Below, piece after piece: positions 52,609 to 61,287 of a stretch of 64,000 nt of DNA. Below the pieces are notes generated by a model. It did no database searches, was not told where the DNA came from, and was given only the letters and a program-made list of their open reading frames with translations. Source of the DNA: Gammaproteobacteria bacterium CG11_big_fil_rev_8_21_14_0_20_46_22. Lineage in GTDB: Bacteria; Pseudomonadota; Gammaproteobacteria; UBA12402. How positions within the stretch are numbered: position 1 is the first letter of the stretch; each line of letters starts with the position of its first letter. A program made the translations under genes and the position numbers. The stretch covers positions 3,516 to 67,515 of the forward strand of contig PCWT01000054.1 in assembly GCA_002796245.1 (NCBI GenBank), in the 5' to 3' direction.

Positions 52609-55137
52609 TTATCCTGTCTTCAAAAATTGATCGCTGTAATTTTGAACGTAGGACCTCAGCGCATTGCCCACAGAGTCACCACCGTATCCGCCCAAACCTT
52701 TGAGCACAAATTGCACAAAGACGCTGGTATTGTACTTAAATTTTCCGGATGTATCTATACGGTCAAAGCTTCGCATCACAACAGCACGAGCCCCCCAGCA
52801 GCAACTCTCATAACCCAAACCTGCGAAATAGGTATCGCCAACGGTCTCGCCCCATTGATGGTTCCAAGCGCCAATCAGGTCCCAGCGTTTATGAACCTGC
52901 CAATACGTCGAAAAGCCGGCCGATTTTAGACCTGGCAAATCATTTTCTGAGTTCGATACAAAGGTGTAGTTCACATTAAACAGGTGATTCGCATCACGGC
53001 TGTACTCTATGGTTGCGTTTTTATAATCAAAGCGGTGATTATACGGTGCCCAAGTCGCACCTAAGGTGCCAGACCAATGCTGCGTTAAATTATACTGCGC
53101 CTGGCCCGCCACGGGTGAAAAAGGCCGGCGATCATTCGCAGGCACGGCGTCGCAATTGCCCTGATTGGCATCACACAACTGCACATCACGATTACGAAAA
53201 TACGCGATCTCACCGATGCTAGCACTGGCTTGCTGCTGGCCCGTTTCACCATTGATCAAACGAGACGTCAGAGCATAGCTCAATTGGTTTGCATCACCAA
53301 CACGGTCAATCCCGCTAAAACGGTTATCCTGAAACAATTGGCTGTAAGTAAACTGCTGCGCATACGTATCAAATATCGGCAAATTATTTTGATTGTGATA
53401 AGGCACATACAAATAATAAAGCTCAGGCTCCAGGGTTTGAATGAGTGACTGATGAAAAAGATTCATCGATCGCTCAAGTGTCGTACCGCCGTGGAGCGTG
53501 ACAATCGGCAAGCCCGAATTAGGGTTAGTTCGTTGAAGCTGGCCAATATGATCGAGTTGATATTGAGTAAAACGAAACTGAACTTTAGGCGTCAAATATC
53601 CCATACCCCCAATAAAATGGTAGTCGATGAGAGGATTGAGGCTTTCCCGATTACCGACCACCGGTACGGTGCTCACATCAGGCGTTTTCTCTTGATAAAA
53701 TCGTATCGCTTGAAACCCTAAACCCGCGTCCAAACGATGCCAAACCTGAGGATAATCACCATTCACATACAAAGCGGGCAAAGACTCATACTGATTGATA
53801 ACCGTTGACTCATTGATAGGGTGCAAGGTTTGATACGCCTGAACCAAAGCACTAGCGGACCAATGTGTGCCCTGATAAGCCACATTGGCCGCCTGAAGCA
53901 AGTCATTCTGATTGCCATCAAGAATGTATTGATTATTAAAATCTTGCACATAGTAATCGTCACTCACCTTCGTATAATTAGCGCTTGCAAGCCAATTGCT
54001 ATTAAAGCGAGTGGTGTTGTCCCAATGCAGCGAGTAGCGCTTATCGCTATCATCACGCAAGCGATCAAGCGCCTGTGGACTGCCATTGATATAATCAGGA
54101 TTATTTAAGGCTTTTTTGCGAAAGCTCGCGAACGCTCTATCACTCGGCACGAAAGACCCGCTCAAAGTACCATTACTTTTATGCGTTAAATACCGAAAAC
54201 GGCCGTCCTCAAAAAGCCCGCGCAAACTGTACATTTTTGTGTTAAACAAAGCATCGTAGTTGGGCGCGATATTCCAGTAAAAAGGTAACGTGACCGCATA
54301 ACCCGAGTTCGTTGTATGCTCATAACTCGGAAAAAGAAAACCCGTTTTACGTTTATGATCAAGCGGAAAATTCACATACGGCATATAAAATACGGGCACA
54401 CTTTTCCAATACAACACCGTGTTCCAAGCATCGCCGCGCTGAGAAGCTTTATCGACATTCACCGTTGTTGAGTGCATACGCCAAGTATGGCAAGCCGGAC
54501 TACACGTGGTGTAGCTCGCGTCTTTAAATAAGTAATGCTTGGGTTTTGTTTGCGACATGCTAGCAGCCGTGCCCCAAAAATTAACCCCATAAATGTGGCG
54601 CTCTGTGCTACCCGTTTTTTGACTTTTGACCTTCTTGACGTCTGGCGTGCCTAAATTCACGCGAAAAGCGGCATCGTGCAAATGCACTGTTTTTTGCTGA
54701 AGATTGGCTTGGCCGGCTTTGGCCACAACCATCTCACCGGGGGTATAATAGCGGACACGGCCAAACAAACGCACCGTGCTAATTTTCCCCTGATGATCCC
54801 GATCAATATACGCCTTATCAGCCTGAAGGCTTTGATTAGGTTGAGTGACACGCACATGCCCATGCAGCTCGCTACCCCCTTTCAGTGAAAGCTCAGTATT
54901 ATCTGCGTCGATATCGTAATTATTTGTCTGCGAGCTGAAGCTAAGATTCGGCGAATAAAGAATGGGTAACTCTTTATAGTATCCTTCGCAGAGATTGGGC
55001 GCGTTTTTTTGAGGCGTCCAACCCAGAAGGCTCGCAAGCCCAGAGCTAGAAGAAAGATCATGCACATTATACGCCTTGGCAACCCAGCCAACGCTAGAAA
55101 AAATCAGTAGTACTGTTACGCGCGCGCGATATCGCAT
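52609..55137 (-). CDS. lptD: LPS-assembly protein LptD
   Basis: Outer-membrane barrel that inserts lipopolysaccharide. 842 residues. Signal peptide to about residue 22. The periplasmic beta-jellyroll (OstA-like) spans about 65-180, with ALRLLGRVRY-like repeats (TVRLFGRVRYYTPGE). The barrel domain follows, with conserved WSMPYVNFPLDHKRKTGFLFP-like sequence at about 250. The disulfide pair CC is in GLGYESCCWGARAV near the C-terminus, and another Cys is in APNLCEGYY near residue 50. GGAGGGGCT stands before the ATG. Confidence 0.95.
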   Translation of the reverse strand: MRYRARVTVLLIFSSVGWVAKAYNVHDLSSSSGLASLLGWTPQKNAPNLCEGYYKELPILYSPNLSFSSQTNNYDIDADNTELSLKGGSELHGHVRVTQPNQSLQADKAYIDRDHQGKISTVRLFGRVRYYTPGEMVVAKAGQANLQQKTVHLHDAAFRVNLGTPDVKKVKSQKTGSTERHIYGVNFWGTAASMSQTKPKHYLFKDASYTTCSPACHTWRMHSTTVNVDKASQRGDAWNTVLYWKSVPVFYMPYVNFPLDHKRKTGFLFPSYEHTTNSGYAVTLPFYWNIAPNYDALFNTKMYSLRGLFEDGRFRYLTHKSNGTLSGSFVPSDRAFASFRKKALNNPDYINGSPQALDRLRDDSDKRYSLHWDNTTRFNSNWLASANYTKVSDDYYVQDFNNQYILDGNQNDLLQAANVAYQGTHWSASALVQAYQTLHPINESTVINQYESLPALYVNGDYPQVWHRLDAGLGFQAIRFYQEKTPDVSTVPVVGNRESLNPLIDYHFIGGMGYLTPKVQFRFTQYQLDHIGQLQRTNPNSGLPIVTLHGGTTLERSMNLFHQSLIQTLEPELYYLYVPYHNQNNLPIFDTYAQQFTYSQLFQDNRFSGIDRVGDANQLSYALTSRLINGETGQQQASASIGEIAYFRNRDVQLCDANQGNCDAVPANDRRPFSPVAGQAQYNLTQHWSGTLGATWAPYNHRFDYKNATIEYSRDANHLFNVNYTFVSNSENDLPGLKSAGFSTYWQVHKRWDLIGAWNHQWGETVGDTYFAGLGYESCCWGARAVVMRSFDRIDTSGKFKYNTSVFVQFVLKGLGGYGGDSVGNALRSYVQNYSDQFLKTG

Positions 55138-55201
55138 AGCCCCTCCGAGGCCGCTAGCATACAGTAATTTCCCTCGAGGATTAACTACTTTTAGGCCGAT
55201 A

Positions 55202-55230
55202 TTGCGAAGAGCTAGGCCTAATGATAGAGT
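55202..55230 (+). promoter_or_regulatory. Predicted promoter of amgK-murU
   Basis: TTGCGA, 17 bases, TAGAGT, 27 bases before the amgK ATG, within the lptD-amgK divergent gap. Confidence 0.45.
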
Positions 55231-55257
55231 GTGCGCTCTTTTTATGGCGAAAAGCTC

Positions 55258-56256
55258 ATGACGTCACGCAAAGCAGCCTTAACACACTGGCTTGAGCAAT
55301 ATCTAGACACATTCACACTCACCGACCATTTAGGCGACGCGAGCTTTCGCAGCTACTGGCGCATCCAAACTCCCACGGGGCATTTGCTTGCCATGGACGC
55401 GCCAGTTGAGCTTGAAGATTGCAAGCCTTTCGTGGCCGTCGCAAAGAGTTTTGAAGTACTGGGCCTTAGGGTCCCGCACATCCACCAGCTTGATTTAGCA
55501 CAAGGCTTTATTCTGCTCGACGATTTTGGCGATGATATCTTGTATCGAGTGCTTAATACTCACAACGTTGACGTTTTATACAAACGAGCCATCGACGAAA
55601 TCCATACCCTACAGCGCTGCCAAGACTTTAACGGTGAGAGAATACCCGCCTTTGATCGCGCGCACCAACAACGCGAACTCGACGAATTCAAGTCTTGGCT
55701 TTTAGAGCAATACCTCGGTATAAGCCTCGACAAAGCAACCCTGGCTTTGCTACACAAAACAGATGAAACATTATTGTCAGCTTGCTTGGCTCAACCACAA
55801 GTTTGTATTCATCGTGACTATCACAGCAAAAACCTATTACGACTTGCGAATAATGAGATCGGCATCATCGATTTTCAAGACGCCATGATCGGCGGCGTGT
55901 GTTACGACCTCGTTTCACTTGTGCGCGACTGCTACGTCGATTGGCCTGCAGAACAAGTGTATAGCTGGCTCAATTATTTTGTCGACAGTCTTCACAGCCG
56001 CGGTTTATACACCAGCATTTCAAAACCAGAATTTGAATATTGGTTTGATTTGACAGGCATGCAGCGCCATTTAAAAGCGAGCTTTATCTTTGCACGAAAA
56101 TACTTGCGAGACGACAATGACGGCTACCTAAAATATCTAAACCGGACATTCAACTACGCTGAATGTGTTTCCGCCAAGTACCCTGAACTTCATGACTTCA
56201 ACACTTTCTTACAGGAAACTGTGCTGCCCAAACTTCGCCTGAAGGTGGTAGCATGA
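55258..56256 (+). CDS. amgK: N-acetylmuramate/N-acetylglucosamine kinase AmgK
   Basis: Aminoglycoside-phosphotransferase-fold sugar kinase of the peptidoglycan recycling route that bypasses MurA. 332 residues from ATG 55258. DASFRSYWRI at the N-terminus is typical; the catalytic loop is IHRDYHSKNLL (about 183-193), followed by IIDFQDAMIGGVCYDL with the metal-binding Asp. Overlaps the next gene, murU, by four bases. The amgK-murU pair next to lptD-surA is the usual gammaproteobacterial order. Confidence 0.92.
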   Translation: MTSRKAALTHWLEQYLDTFTLTDHLGDASFRSYWRIQTPTGHLLAMDAPVELEDCKPFVAVAKSFEVLGLRVPHIHQLDLAQGFILLDDFGDDILYRVLNTHNVDVLYKRAIDEIHTLQRCQDFNGERIPAFDRAHQQRELDEFKSWLLEQYLGISLDKATLALLHKTDETLLSACLAQPQVCIHRDYHSKNLLRLANNEIGIIDFQDAMIGGVCYDLVSLVRDCYVDWPAEQVYSWLNYFVDSLHSRGLYTSISKPEFEYWFDLTGMQRHLKASFIFARKYLRDDNDGYLKYLNRTFNYAECVSAKYPELHDFNTFLQETVLPKLRLKVVA

Positions 56257-57083
56257 ACGAGCGCGGCTTCAACAAAGCCCATCGCCTTCATTCCACAAAA
56301 ATTTCGCGGCGAATGAAGGATGAGGTGCGAGGCGAAGCCAAGCGAGACACCGCAGTTTACTCAAATGTAAATGAGGATGGCGAGCGCGGCTTCAACAAAG
56401 CTCATCGCCTTCATTCACCGCGAAAAGCGATGATACTGGCGGCGGGCCTTGGCAAACGCATGGGCAACCTTACGCAAGACACGCCCAAAGCTTTATTAAC
56501 CGTCAACCATAAACCTTTGATTGTTTACCGCATCGAACAGCTTATGTCTGCCGGTGTTAAAGACATCGTGATCAACGTACATCAACATCGCGAAGCTTTC
56601 GAACAAGCCTTAGGCGATGGCTCACGGTTTAACTGCTGCATTCAGTATTCCTTTGAAGATGAAGTCTTAGAAACTGCTGGCGGCATTATCCAGGCGCTGC
56701 CTTTGCTTGGCGACCAACCTTTCATCATCACCAGTTGCGACACACTCACGGACTTTAATTTTTCTACATTGATGATTCACGATCTTGGCGAGCACTTGGC
56801 TCATTTGGTCTTAGTCGACAATCCGCCCCACCATCCGGAAGGCGACTATGGCCTTATCAACGGGCAGGTCTCACTAGAAGCAAAACCCAAATACAATTAC
56901 GCAGGGTTTGGACTGCTCCACCCTCAACTGTTCGCAGGCCTTGTGCCCGGTAAACGCAAAAAAGCCGAAGTCTTTGCCGATGCGATTCCAAAGAAGCTAA
57001 TCACTGGCGAACACTATGAAGGACAGTGGATGAACATTGATACACCTCAACGCCTAGCACAAGCTCAAGGTAGTACGCATTGA
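56253..57083 (+). CDS. murU: N-acetylmuramate-1-phosphate uridylyltransferase MurU with repeat-encoded extension
   Basis: Makes UDP-MurNAc in cell-wall recycling. The nucleotidyltransferase starts at residue 57 (RKAMILAAGLGKRMGNLTQD), with TPKALLTV, ETAGGIIQALPLLG, ITSCDTLTD (metal-binding Asp) and WMNIDTPQRL. Homologues begin MKAMILAAG, so residues 1-56 are extra and are coded by the inserted repeat at 56258-56416. The original start ATG (56253), overlapping the amgK stop, is kept and the insert is in frame. Translation from ATG 56430 is the alternative, but it has no SD. Its 3' end overlaps the oppositely oriented oxidoreductase by 19 bases. Confidence 0.9.
   Translation: MNERGFNKAHRLHSTKISRRMKDEVRGEAKRDTAVYSNVNEDGERGFNKAHRLHSPRKAMILAAGLGKRMGNLTQDTPKALLTVNHKPLIVYRIEQLMSAGVKDIVINVHQHREAFEQALGDGSRFNCCIQYSFEDEVLETAGGIIQALPLLGDQPFIITSCDTLTDFNFSTLMIHDLGEHLAHLVLVDNPPHHPEGDYGLINGQVSLEAKPKYNYAGFGLLHPQLFAGLVPGKRKKAEVFADAIPKKLITGEHYEGQWMNIDTPQRLAQAQGSTH
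56258..56416 (+). repeat. In-frame palindromic repeat insertion at murU start
   Basis: A full unit at 56311-56416 is bounded by a 9-bp inverted repeat (GAATGAAGG and CCTTCATTC), extendable with GATGAG/CTCATC. Its last 36 bases (CGAGCGCGGCTTCAACAAAG and on to CTTCATTC, 56381-56416) recur at 56258-56293 with one mismatch. In protein this gives the duplicated ERGFNKAHRLHS. The total is 159 bases, a multiple of three. It resembles the protein-coding palindromic elements described in Rickettsia. Confidence 0.75.
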
Positions 57084-58480
57084 ATCCAGCGCACAATACG
57101 TTGCGTGCGCGATGAAAACAAACGCTCTGCGTAATAACTGCCGGCCACACGCTTAGAAATTTCACTCAAGGTTGGGTATGGCGCAATAACCGTCGCCAGT
57201 TTACTGATAGGCATATTTTGCTGCACAGCCAGTATCCACGGCAAAATCAACTCGCCTGCATTGTGCCCGACGATACTGCAACCTTGCACACGGCCTTTGG
57301 GGCTGACAATCACTTTAATTAAGCCCGCCGTTTCTCTTTCAGCCTGCGCGCGATCATTATCTTTGAAAGAAAAGCGCAGTACGCGACAACGTTTCGCCTG
57401 ATTTTCCTGCAAACCCACATGCGCTAACTCAGGATCAGTGTAGGTACACCAAGGCATCGCACGGTAATCCACTTTTGCAGGCCAAGCAAACAAACTATTG
57501 CGAATCACAATCCCGGCGTGATAACTCGCCGCATGCGTAAATTGAAAACGGCCGGCCACATCACCGACAGCAAACACACGGCGATTGGATACACTTTGCA
57601 AGCGCGCATTCACCACAATGCCTGGACGATCGTGTTTCACTTTAGCCTTATCAAGACCCAAACCATCAAGATTTGGCTTTCGCCCCGCTGCCACCAATAA
57701 ATGCGAACCACTGATCACTTCTTGCTTACCCTCAGCCGCGATCAACACATTGATACTTTCAGAAGCCTGCTCAACGCGCTCAATCGTCACGCACTCGTGC
57801 AACTCCACGCCTTCTTCTACAAAGCGCTTTCGCACAACATCAACCAACTCAGGATCATCTTTAGGCAACATTGTCGCCATGTCCAACACCGAAACACGGA
57901 CACCCAGGCGTCGATGGGCTTGTGCAATTTCACAGCCAATGGGTCCAGCGCCCACAATAATCAAATGTATGGGCTTCTCTTTTAAACTAAATATCGTTTG
58001 GTTTGTAAAATAAGGCACTGTGTCCAAACCTGGAATCGGCGGCACGCTAGCGGTTGAGCCTGTCGCTACCACAAATCGACGGGCTTTAATTTCGGCTTGC
58101 CCGGCTTTCACGGTTTTATTATCAATAAATTGCGCGCGCGCTTTAATCACCGTCACGCCTAATGTTTTAAACCGTTTTTCCGAGTCATTTGGGCGAATAG
58201 CTTCAATCACGCCGTGTATATGATCGTGTACTGCTTGATAATTAACCTCGGACACACTCGCTTCAACCCCAAAGCGCTTCGCTGACTCAATGGCTTTAGC
58301 GTGTTTGGCACTGGCAATCAAAGCCTTAGACGGCACGCAACCTGCATTGAGACAATCACCGCCCATCTCAGCCTGCTCGATCAAAACCACTGTAGCACCC
58401 ATTTGTACCGCACCGGCTGCCACGCTCAAACCACCTGAACCACCACCAATCACACACAGATCAACCTTTAAGGTTTTCAT
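57065..58480 (-). CDS. FAD pyridine nucleotide-disulfide oxidoreductase (mercuric reductase/Lpd-like)
   Basis: 471 residues. FAD-binding VIGGGSGGLSVAAGAVQMG (about 10-28), redox-active disulfide GGDCLNAGCVPSKAL (Cys43/Cys48), NAD(P)-binding IIVGAGPIGCEIAQAHRRLG and FAD motif VFAVGDVAG. In the C-terminal dimer domain the catalytic HPT of lipoamide dehydrogenases reads APYPTLSE, with no His, as in mercuric reductase-like members. No N-terminal metal-binding domain. It overlaps the TVP38-type gene upstream by 20 bases; such pairs, even fused, are known in many bacteria. Confidence 0.88.
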   Translation of the reverse strand: MKTLKVDLCVIGGGSGGLSVAAGAVQMGATVVLIEQAEMGGDCLNAGCVPSKALIASAKHAKAIESAKRFGVEASVSEVNYQAVHDHIHGVIEAIRPNDSEKRFKTLGVTVIKARAQFIDNKTVKAGQAEIKARRFVVATGSTASVPPIPGLDTVPYFTNQTIFSLKEKPIHLIIVGAGPIGCEIAQAHRRLGVRVSVLDMATMLPKDDPELVDVVRKRFVEEGVELHECVTIERVEQASESINVLIAAEGKQEVISGSHLLVAAGRKPNLDGLGLDKAKVKHDRPGIVVNARLQSVSNRRVFAVGDVAGRFQFTHAASYHAGIVIRNSLFAWPAKVDYRAMPWCTYTDPELAHVGLQENQAKRCRVLRFSFKDNDRAQAERETAGLIKVIVSPKGRVQGCSIVGHNAGELILPWILAVQQNMPISKLATVIAPYPTLSEISKRVAGSYYAERLFSSRTQRIVRWIQCVLP

Positions 58481-59210
58481 CAGAGCCTTCCTTTCGTTTA
58501 AATCGTTTATACGCTATCGGCATGATCGAAAGCGCTGCCAGCAAAATCAGTGGAATCAAAATTTGCGGCTCAAACACAATCGCCCAATTAGGCGCCTCAT
58601 TGCGTTCAAACACACTGCTTAAACCATTGCCCACTGCCACATAAACCAAACTGCCCGGAATAATGCCTATCAGTGTTGAGAAGGCATACACAGCAAAACG
58701 TACATTCAATAAACCCGGCACAATATTCACCAACCAAAAAGGAAACACCGGCAACAACCGTAGAAACAACAAATAGCTCAACGCGTTGTCTTGAAAACCG
58801 CGCTCAAATTTTTTAAGCCAGGGGCCAGCTTTTTCACTCAAATAATCCGCAAAGGCATAACGCGCGGCCAAGAAAACCACGCAGGCGCCGAAAGTTGCTG
58901 CAATCACGACCCAAAGAGCGCCCCAAACCACACCGAATAAAAAACCTGCGCTCAACGTGAGTACCGTCGCACCCGGAAACGAAAACGCCACAGTAATGAT
59001 ATATATCGTCATGAACGATAAGACAGCCAGCACCGCGTGCGTGCGTGCCCAACTGACCAAGGCTTGATGATGGGTTTTTAACATGGAAAAGCTTAAGTAA
59101 TGATGCCAGCCTAGCGCAAAGAAGAGCAGCAGGCCCAAAAGCAGCACAGCCACAGGAATGAGTCTAAGAACTTGAAAGCGCACCCTATCCATTTGGCAAA
59201 ATTTTTCCAT
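58461..59210 (-). CDS. TVP38/TMEM64-family (SNARE-associated/DedA-like) membrane protein
   Basis: 249 residues, about six membrane or re-entrant segments. The family motif VAFSFPGATVLTLSAGFLFGVVWG is at about 72-95, followed by FLAARYAFADYL and the second half-signature FLRLLPVFPFWLVNIVPGLLNVRF. DedA/VTT proteins are proposed lipid scramblases or transporters. An internal ATG (MDRVRFQVLR) at 59192 is the likelier start. It shares an operon with the oxidoreductase. Confidence 0.9.
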   Translation of the reverse strand: MEKFCQMDRVRFQVLRLIPVAVLLLGLLLFFALGWHHYLSFSMLKTHHQALVSWARTHAVLAVLSFMTIYIITVAFSFPGATVLTLSAGFLFGVVWGALWVVIAATFGACVVFLAARYAFADYLSEKAGPWLKKFERGFQDNALSYLLFLRLLPVFPFWLVNIVPGLLNVRFAVYAFSTLIGIIPGSLVYVAVGNGLSSVFERNEAPNWAIVFEPQILIPLILLAALSIMPIAYKRFKRKEGSDENLKG

Positions 59211-59244
59211 AAAATATTCAAAAGCTTAGCAGGCTATTGGTTTT

Positions 59245-59273
59245 TTGCAAAAAATTCGTTAGCCTCATACGCT
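59245..59273 (+). promoter_or_regulatory. Predicted promoter of hinT
   Basis: TTGCAA, 17 bases, TACGCT, 18 bases before the hinT ATG. Confidence 0.4.
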
Positions 59274-59291
59274 ATTACTCAGGAGATGCAC

Positions 59292-59636
59292 ATGTCAGAT
59301 TGTTTGTTTTGTAAGATCATTGAAAAAACTCTGCCGGCGACCCTTGTCCACGAAGACGAACACTGCCTAGCTTTCCGTGATATTCATCCACAAGCGCCCG
59401 AGCACATCCTGATTATTCCCAAAAAACACATCGCCACGCTGAACGATTTAGAAGACATTGATCAAACACTGGTCGGTCACCTGGTGCTCACCGCAAAGAA
59501 TCTAGCCAAGCAAATCGGGGTCGATCATAACGGCTATCGCTTAAATTGGAATTGCAATCGACACGGCGGGCAAGAGGTGTACCACATTCACTTGCATTTA
59601 CTTGCCGGCCGACAAATGACCTGGCCACCGGGTTAA
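59292..59636 (+). CDS. hinT: HIT-family purine nucleoside phosphoramidase HinT
   Basis: Hydrolyses AMP-linked phosphoramidates; 114 residues from ATG 59292, which has CAGGAG six bases upstream. DCLFCKIIEKTLPATLVHED at the N-terminus and PQAPEHILIIPKKHIATLND are typical, and the histidine triad reads QEVYHIHLHLLAGR. It stands alone between the TVP38 gene and the third orphan ATPase. Confidence 0.94.
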   Translation: MSDCLFCKIIEKTLPATLVHEDEHCLAFRDIHPQAPEHILIIPKKHIATLNDLEDIDQTLVGHLVLTAKNLAKQIGVDHNGYRLNWNCNRHGGQEVYHIHLHLLAGRQMTWPPG

Positions 59637-59702
59637 GACTGGGATAGGGCATGGTTTTTGACCCATGATACTTGCTGTTTAGCACGGCGACAGATTCAGC
59701 GC

Positions 59703-61124
59703 TTATATCAGCAAAAAATAGTCTAATGGCACAAAAAGCGTCTTCGCGTTTTCAGCGATGTGTAAACTTGAAGAAGAAATCACGAGATTATAATCCGAGT
59801 TAATTTTCTTCATGCTTTTAACGACCTGCTCTGTGGTTTTTTCACCCATGCCAACCTCAATTATTAACTGCTGACGATTTAATATTTGCAACACAAAGTC
59901 AGCCCCGCCTTGAGTGCTATCGTAGCGCATAGAACCCTGCCCCCTAAGAATGAACTCTCTGTATAGATGGGAGCCCACCAAATCTTCCAACAACTTTCCT
60001 TGTCTGGCCAAATAGGTGCTCTCCTGTCCAGTAAAGTAAAAAAACGCCATCCTAATCGCAGGTGACATAAAAAGGTATTTATTCGGTTTTTTCGCAGCAC
60101 TCATGTTAGAGCCATAAGCGGGCACTTTTATCAGCAACTCTGCTTTTTCCAGGGCCTCAAGAATGCTGCTAATCGTGTGCCGGCTTATCTGAAAAACCTT
60201 CTCGAGCTTAGCCAAGCTCGTTACATCATTTTCAGCCAAAACAAAAAGAATCCGCTTAACAATACTGAGCGTTTCTACAGTAAATTTACCCACATCTGGC
60301 AAATCAAACTTAATTATTTTATCAAGAAGGGATGAGATCGAGTCATAAATGCTCACCTCACTTGGCATGGTTAACGCAAATGGAAAAGTACCATAAGAGA
60401 GAAACTGCCTAACATCTTTTCTATCAACACCTGACCAATATTCATTAATCGAACCACTTAAAGTTAAGAGCTCTGACTGCGCTTCTTCTGCATTATGAGA
60501 AAAATAAATGGCTTGGCGTATCTTTTGCTTTAAGCCCTTTGTTGGAAACACACCACTCTTTATCATTTGATATTCAGTAAATGACAAAGGAGACATTGTT
60601 TCAAAAATTGCGCGACGAGCCAGATTAGCTGTCGTTTGCAACGTGACTGCCGAGGAGCCAGTACAGCAAAAAAATACACGCCGGGTTTTCTCAAACAGTG
60701 ATTTAAGCGTAACAGCCCATTTCGGATCAGCCTGTATTTCATCAAGAAATATAATCAAGGGTTTCTCTATACTTTCCAAAGCTTGCCCAATGATTTCTTC
60801 ATACGCAGCAATCAAATCAGCAATGTCTGCATTCAGTAAATTTTTCGCGTCTTCAACAGACAAAAACAAACAGGTCGACGAAGCCTGGTAAGCTGTACAC
60901 AGCTGGGCCATCAACGTAGTCTTCCCTACACCACGAAAGCCAGGGATAAACACCATCTTATGATTGGACGTCTGCTCTAAAAAACTACCAATATAGGAAA
61001 ACAGCTTGATGTAGATAAAGCGCTGAGGGTATTTCTTACCGCTAATATCATGGATAAATCGCTTTAAACGATCATCATTACTTTTAATCTGCTGTTGAAG
61101 GTAATGCACTAAGTCTTCTTTCAT
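59703..61124 (-). CDS. AAA_14-like ATPase with DUF4143-type C-terminus (orphan C)
   Basis: 473 residues from ATG 61124. Walker A is IPGFRGVGKTTLMAQL (about 60-75), Walker B is LIIFLDEIQADP (about 125-136), with CCTGSSAV as a sensor region. A winged-helix segment (SLAKLEKVFQISRHTISSIL) is near residue 305. The C-terminal GGADFVLQILNRQQLIIEVGMG has the D...E of the PD-(D/E)xK fold, but the lysine position reads Gly, so nuclease activity is doubtful. AT-rich, single-gene insert between hinT and pnp. Confidence 0.83.
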   Translation of the reverse strand: MKEDLVHYLQQQIKSNDDRLKRFIHDISGKKYPQRFIYIKLFSYIGSFLEQTSNHKMVFIPGFRGVGKTTLMAQLCTAYQASSTCLFLSVEDAKNLLNADIADLIAAYEEIIGQALESIEKPLIIFLDEIQADPKWAVTLKSLFEKTRRVFFCCTGSSAVTLQTTANLARRAIFETMSPLSFTEYQMIKSGVFPTKGLKQKIRQAIYFSHNAEEAQSELLTLSGSINEYWSGVDRKDVRQFLSYGTFPFALTMPSEVSIYDSISSLLDKIIKFDLPDVGKFTVETLSIVKRILFVLAENDVTSLAKLEKVFQISRHTISSILEALEKAELLIKVPAYGSNMSAAKKPNKYLFMSPAIRMAFFYFTGQESTYLARQGKLLEDLVGSHLYREFILRGQGSMRYDSTQGGADFVLQILNRQQLIIEVGMGEKTTEQVVKSMKKINSDYNLVISSSSLHIAENAKTLFVPLDYFLLI

Positions 61125-61135
61125 ATCTATTACAG

Positions 61136-61179
61136 TATACAAGAAACAATGCTTTGTAGTATATCATAATATACAAGAA
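61136..61179. promoter_or_regulatory. Direct repeats before orphan ATPase C
   Basis: TATACAAGAA occurs at 61136-61145 and 61170-61179, with TTGTAGTATA between them as a partial inverse and a small palindrome TATATCATAATATA at 61160-61173. The cluster begins 12 bases upstream of the ATPase start and may be its promoter/operator. Confidence 0.4.
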
Positions 61180-61238
61180 GCTCAATAAGCCTATAAGCCA
61201 TTGTTATTAAGGCATTTTTTGAGTAAATTCTTTGCAGC

Positions 61239-61265
61239 AAAAAACCGGGCAACGCCCGGTTTTTT
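61239..61265. terminator. Bidirectional Rho-independent terminator
   Basis: AAAAAACCGGGC, loop AAC, GCCCGGTTTTTT: a 12-bp perfect stem with A and T tracts on the two sides. It ends pnp transcription on the minus strand 22 bases past its stop, and works equally on the plus strand. Confidence 0.92.
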
Positions 61266-61287
61266 GTTATCGATAAAACAGAAAGTT

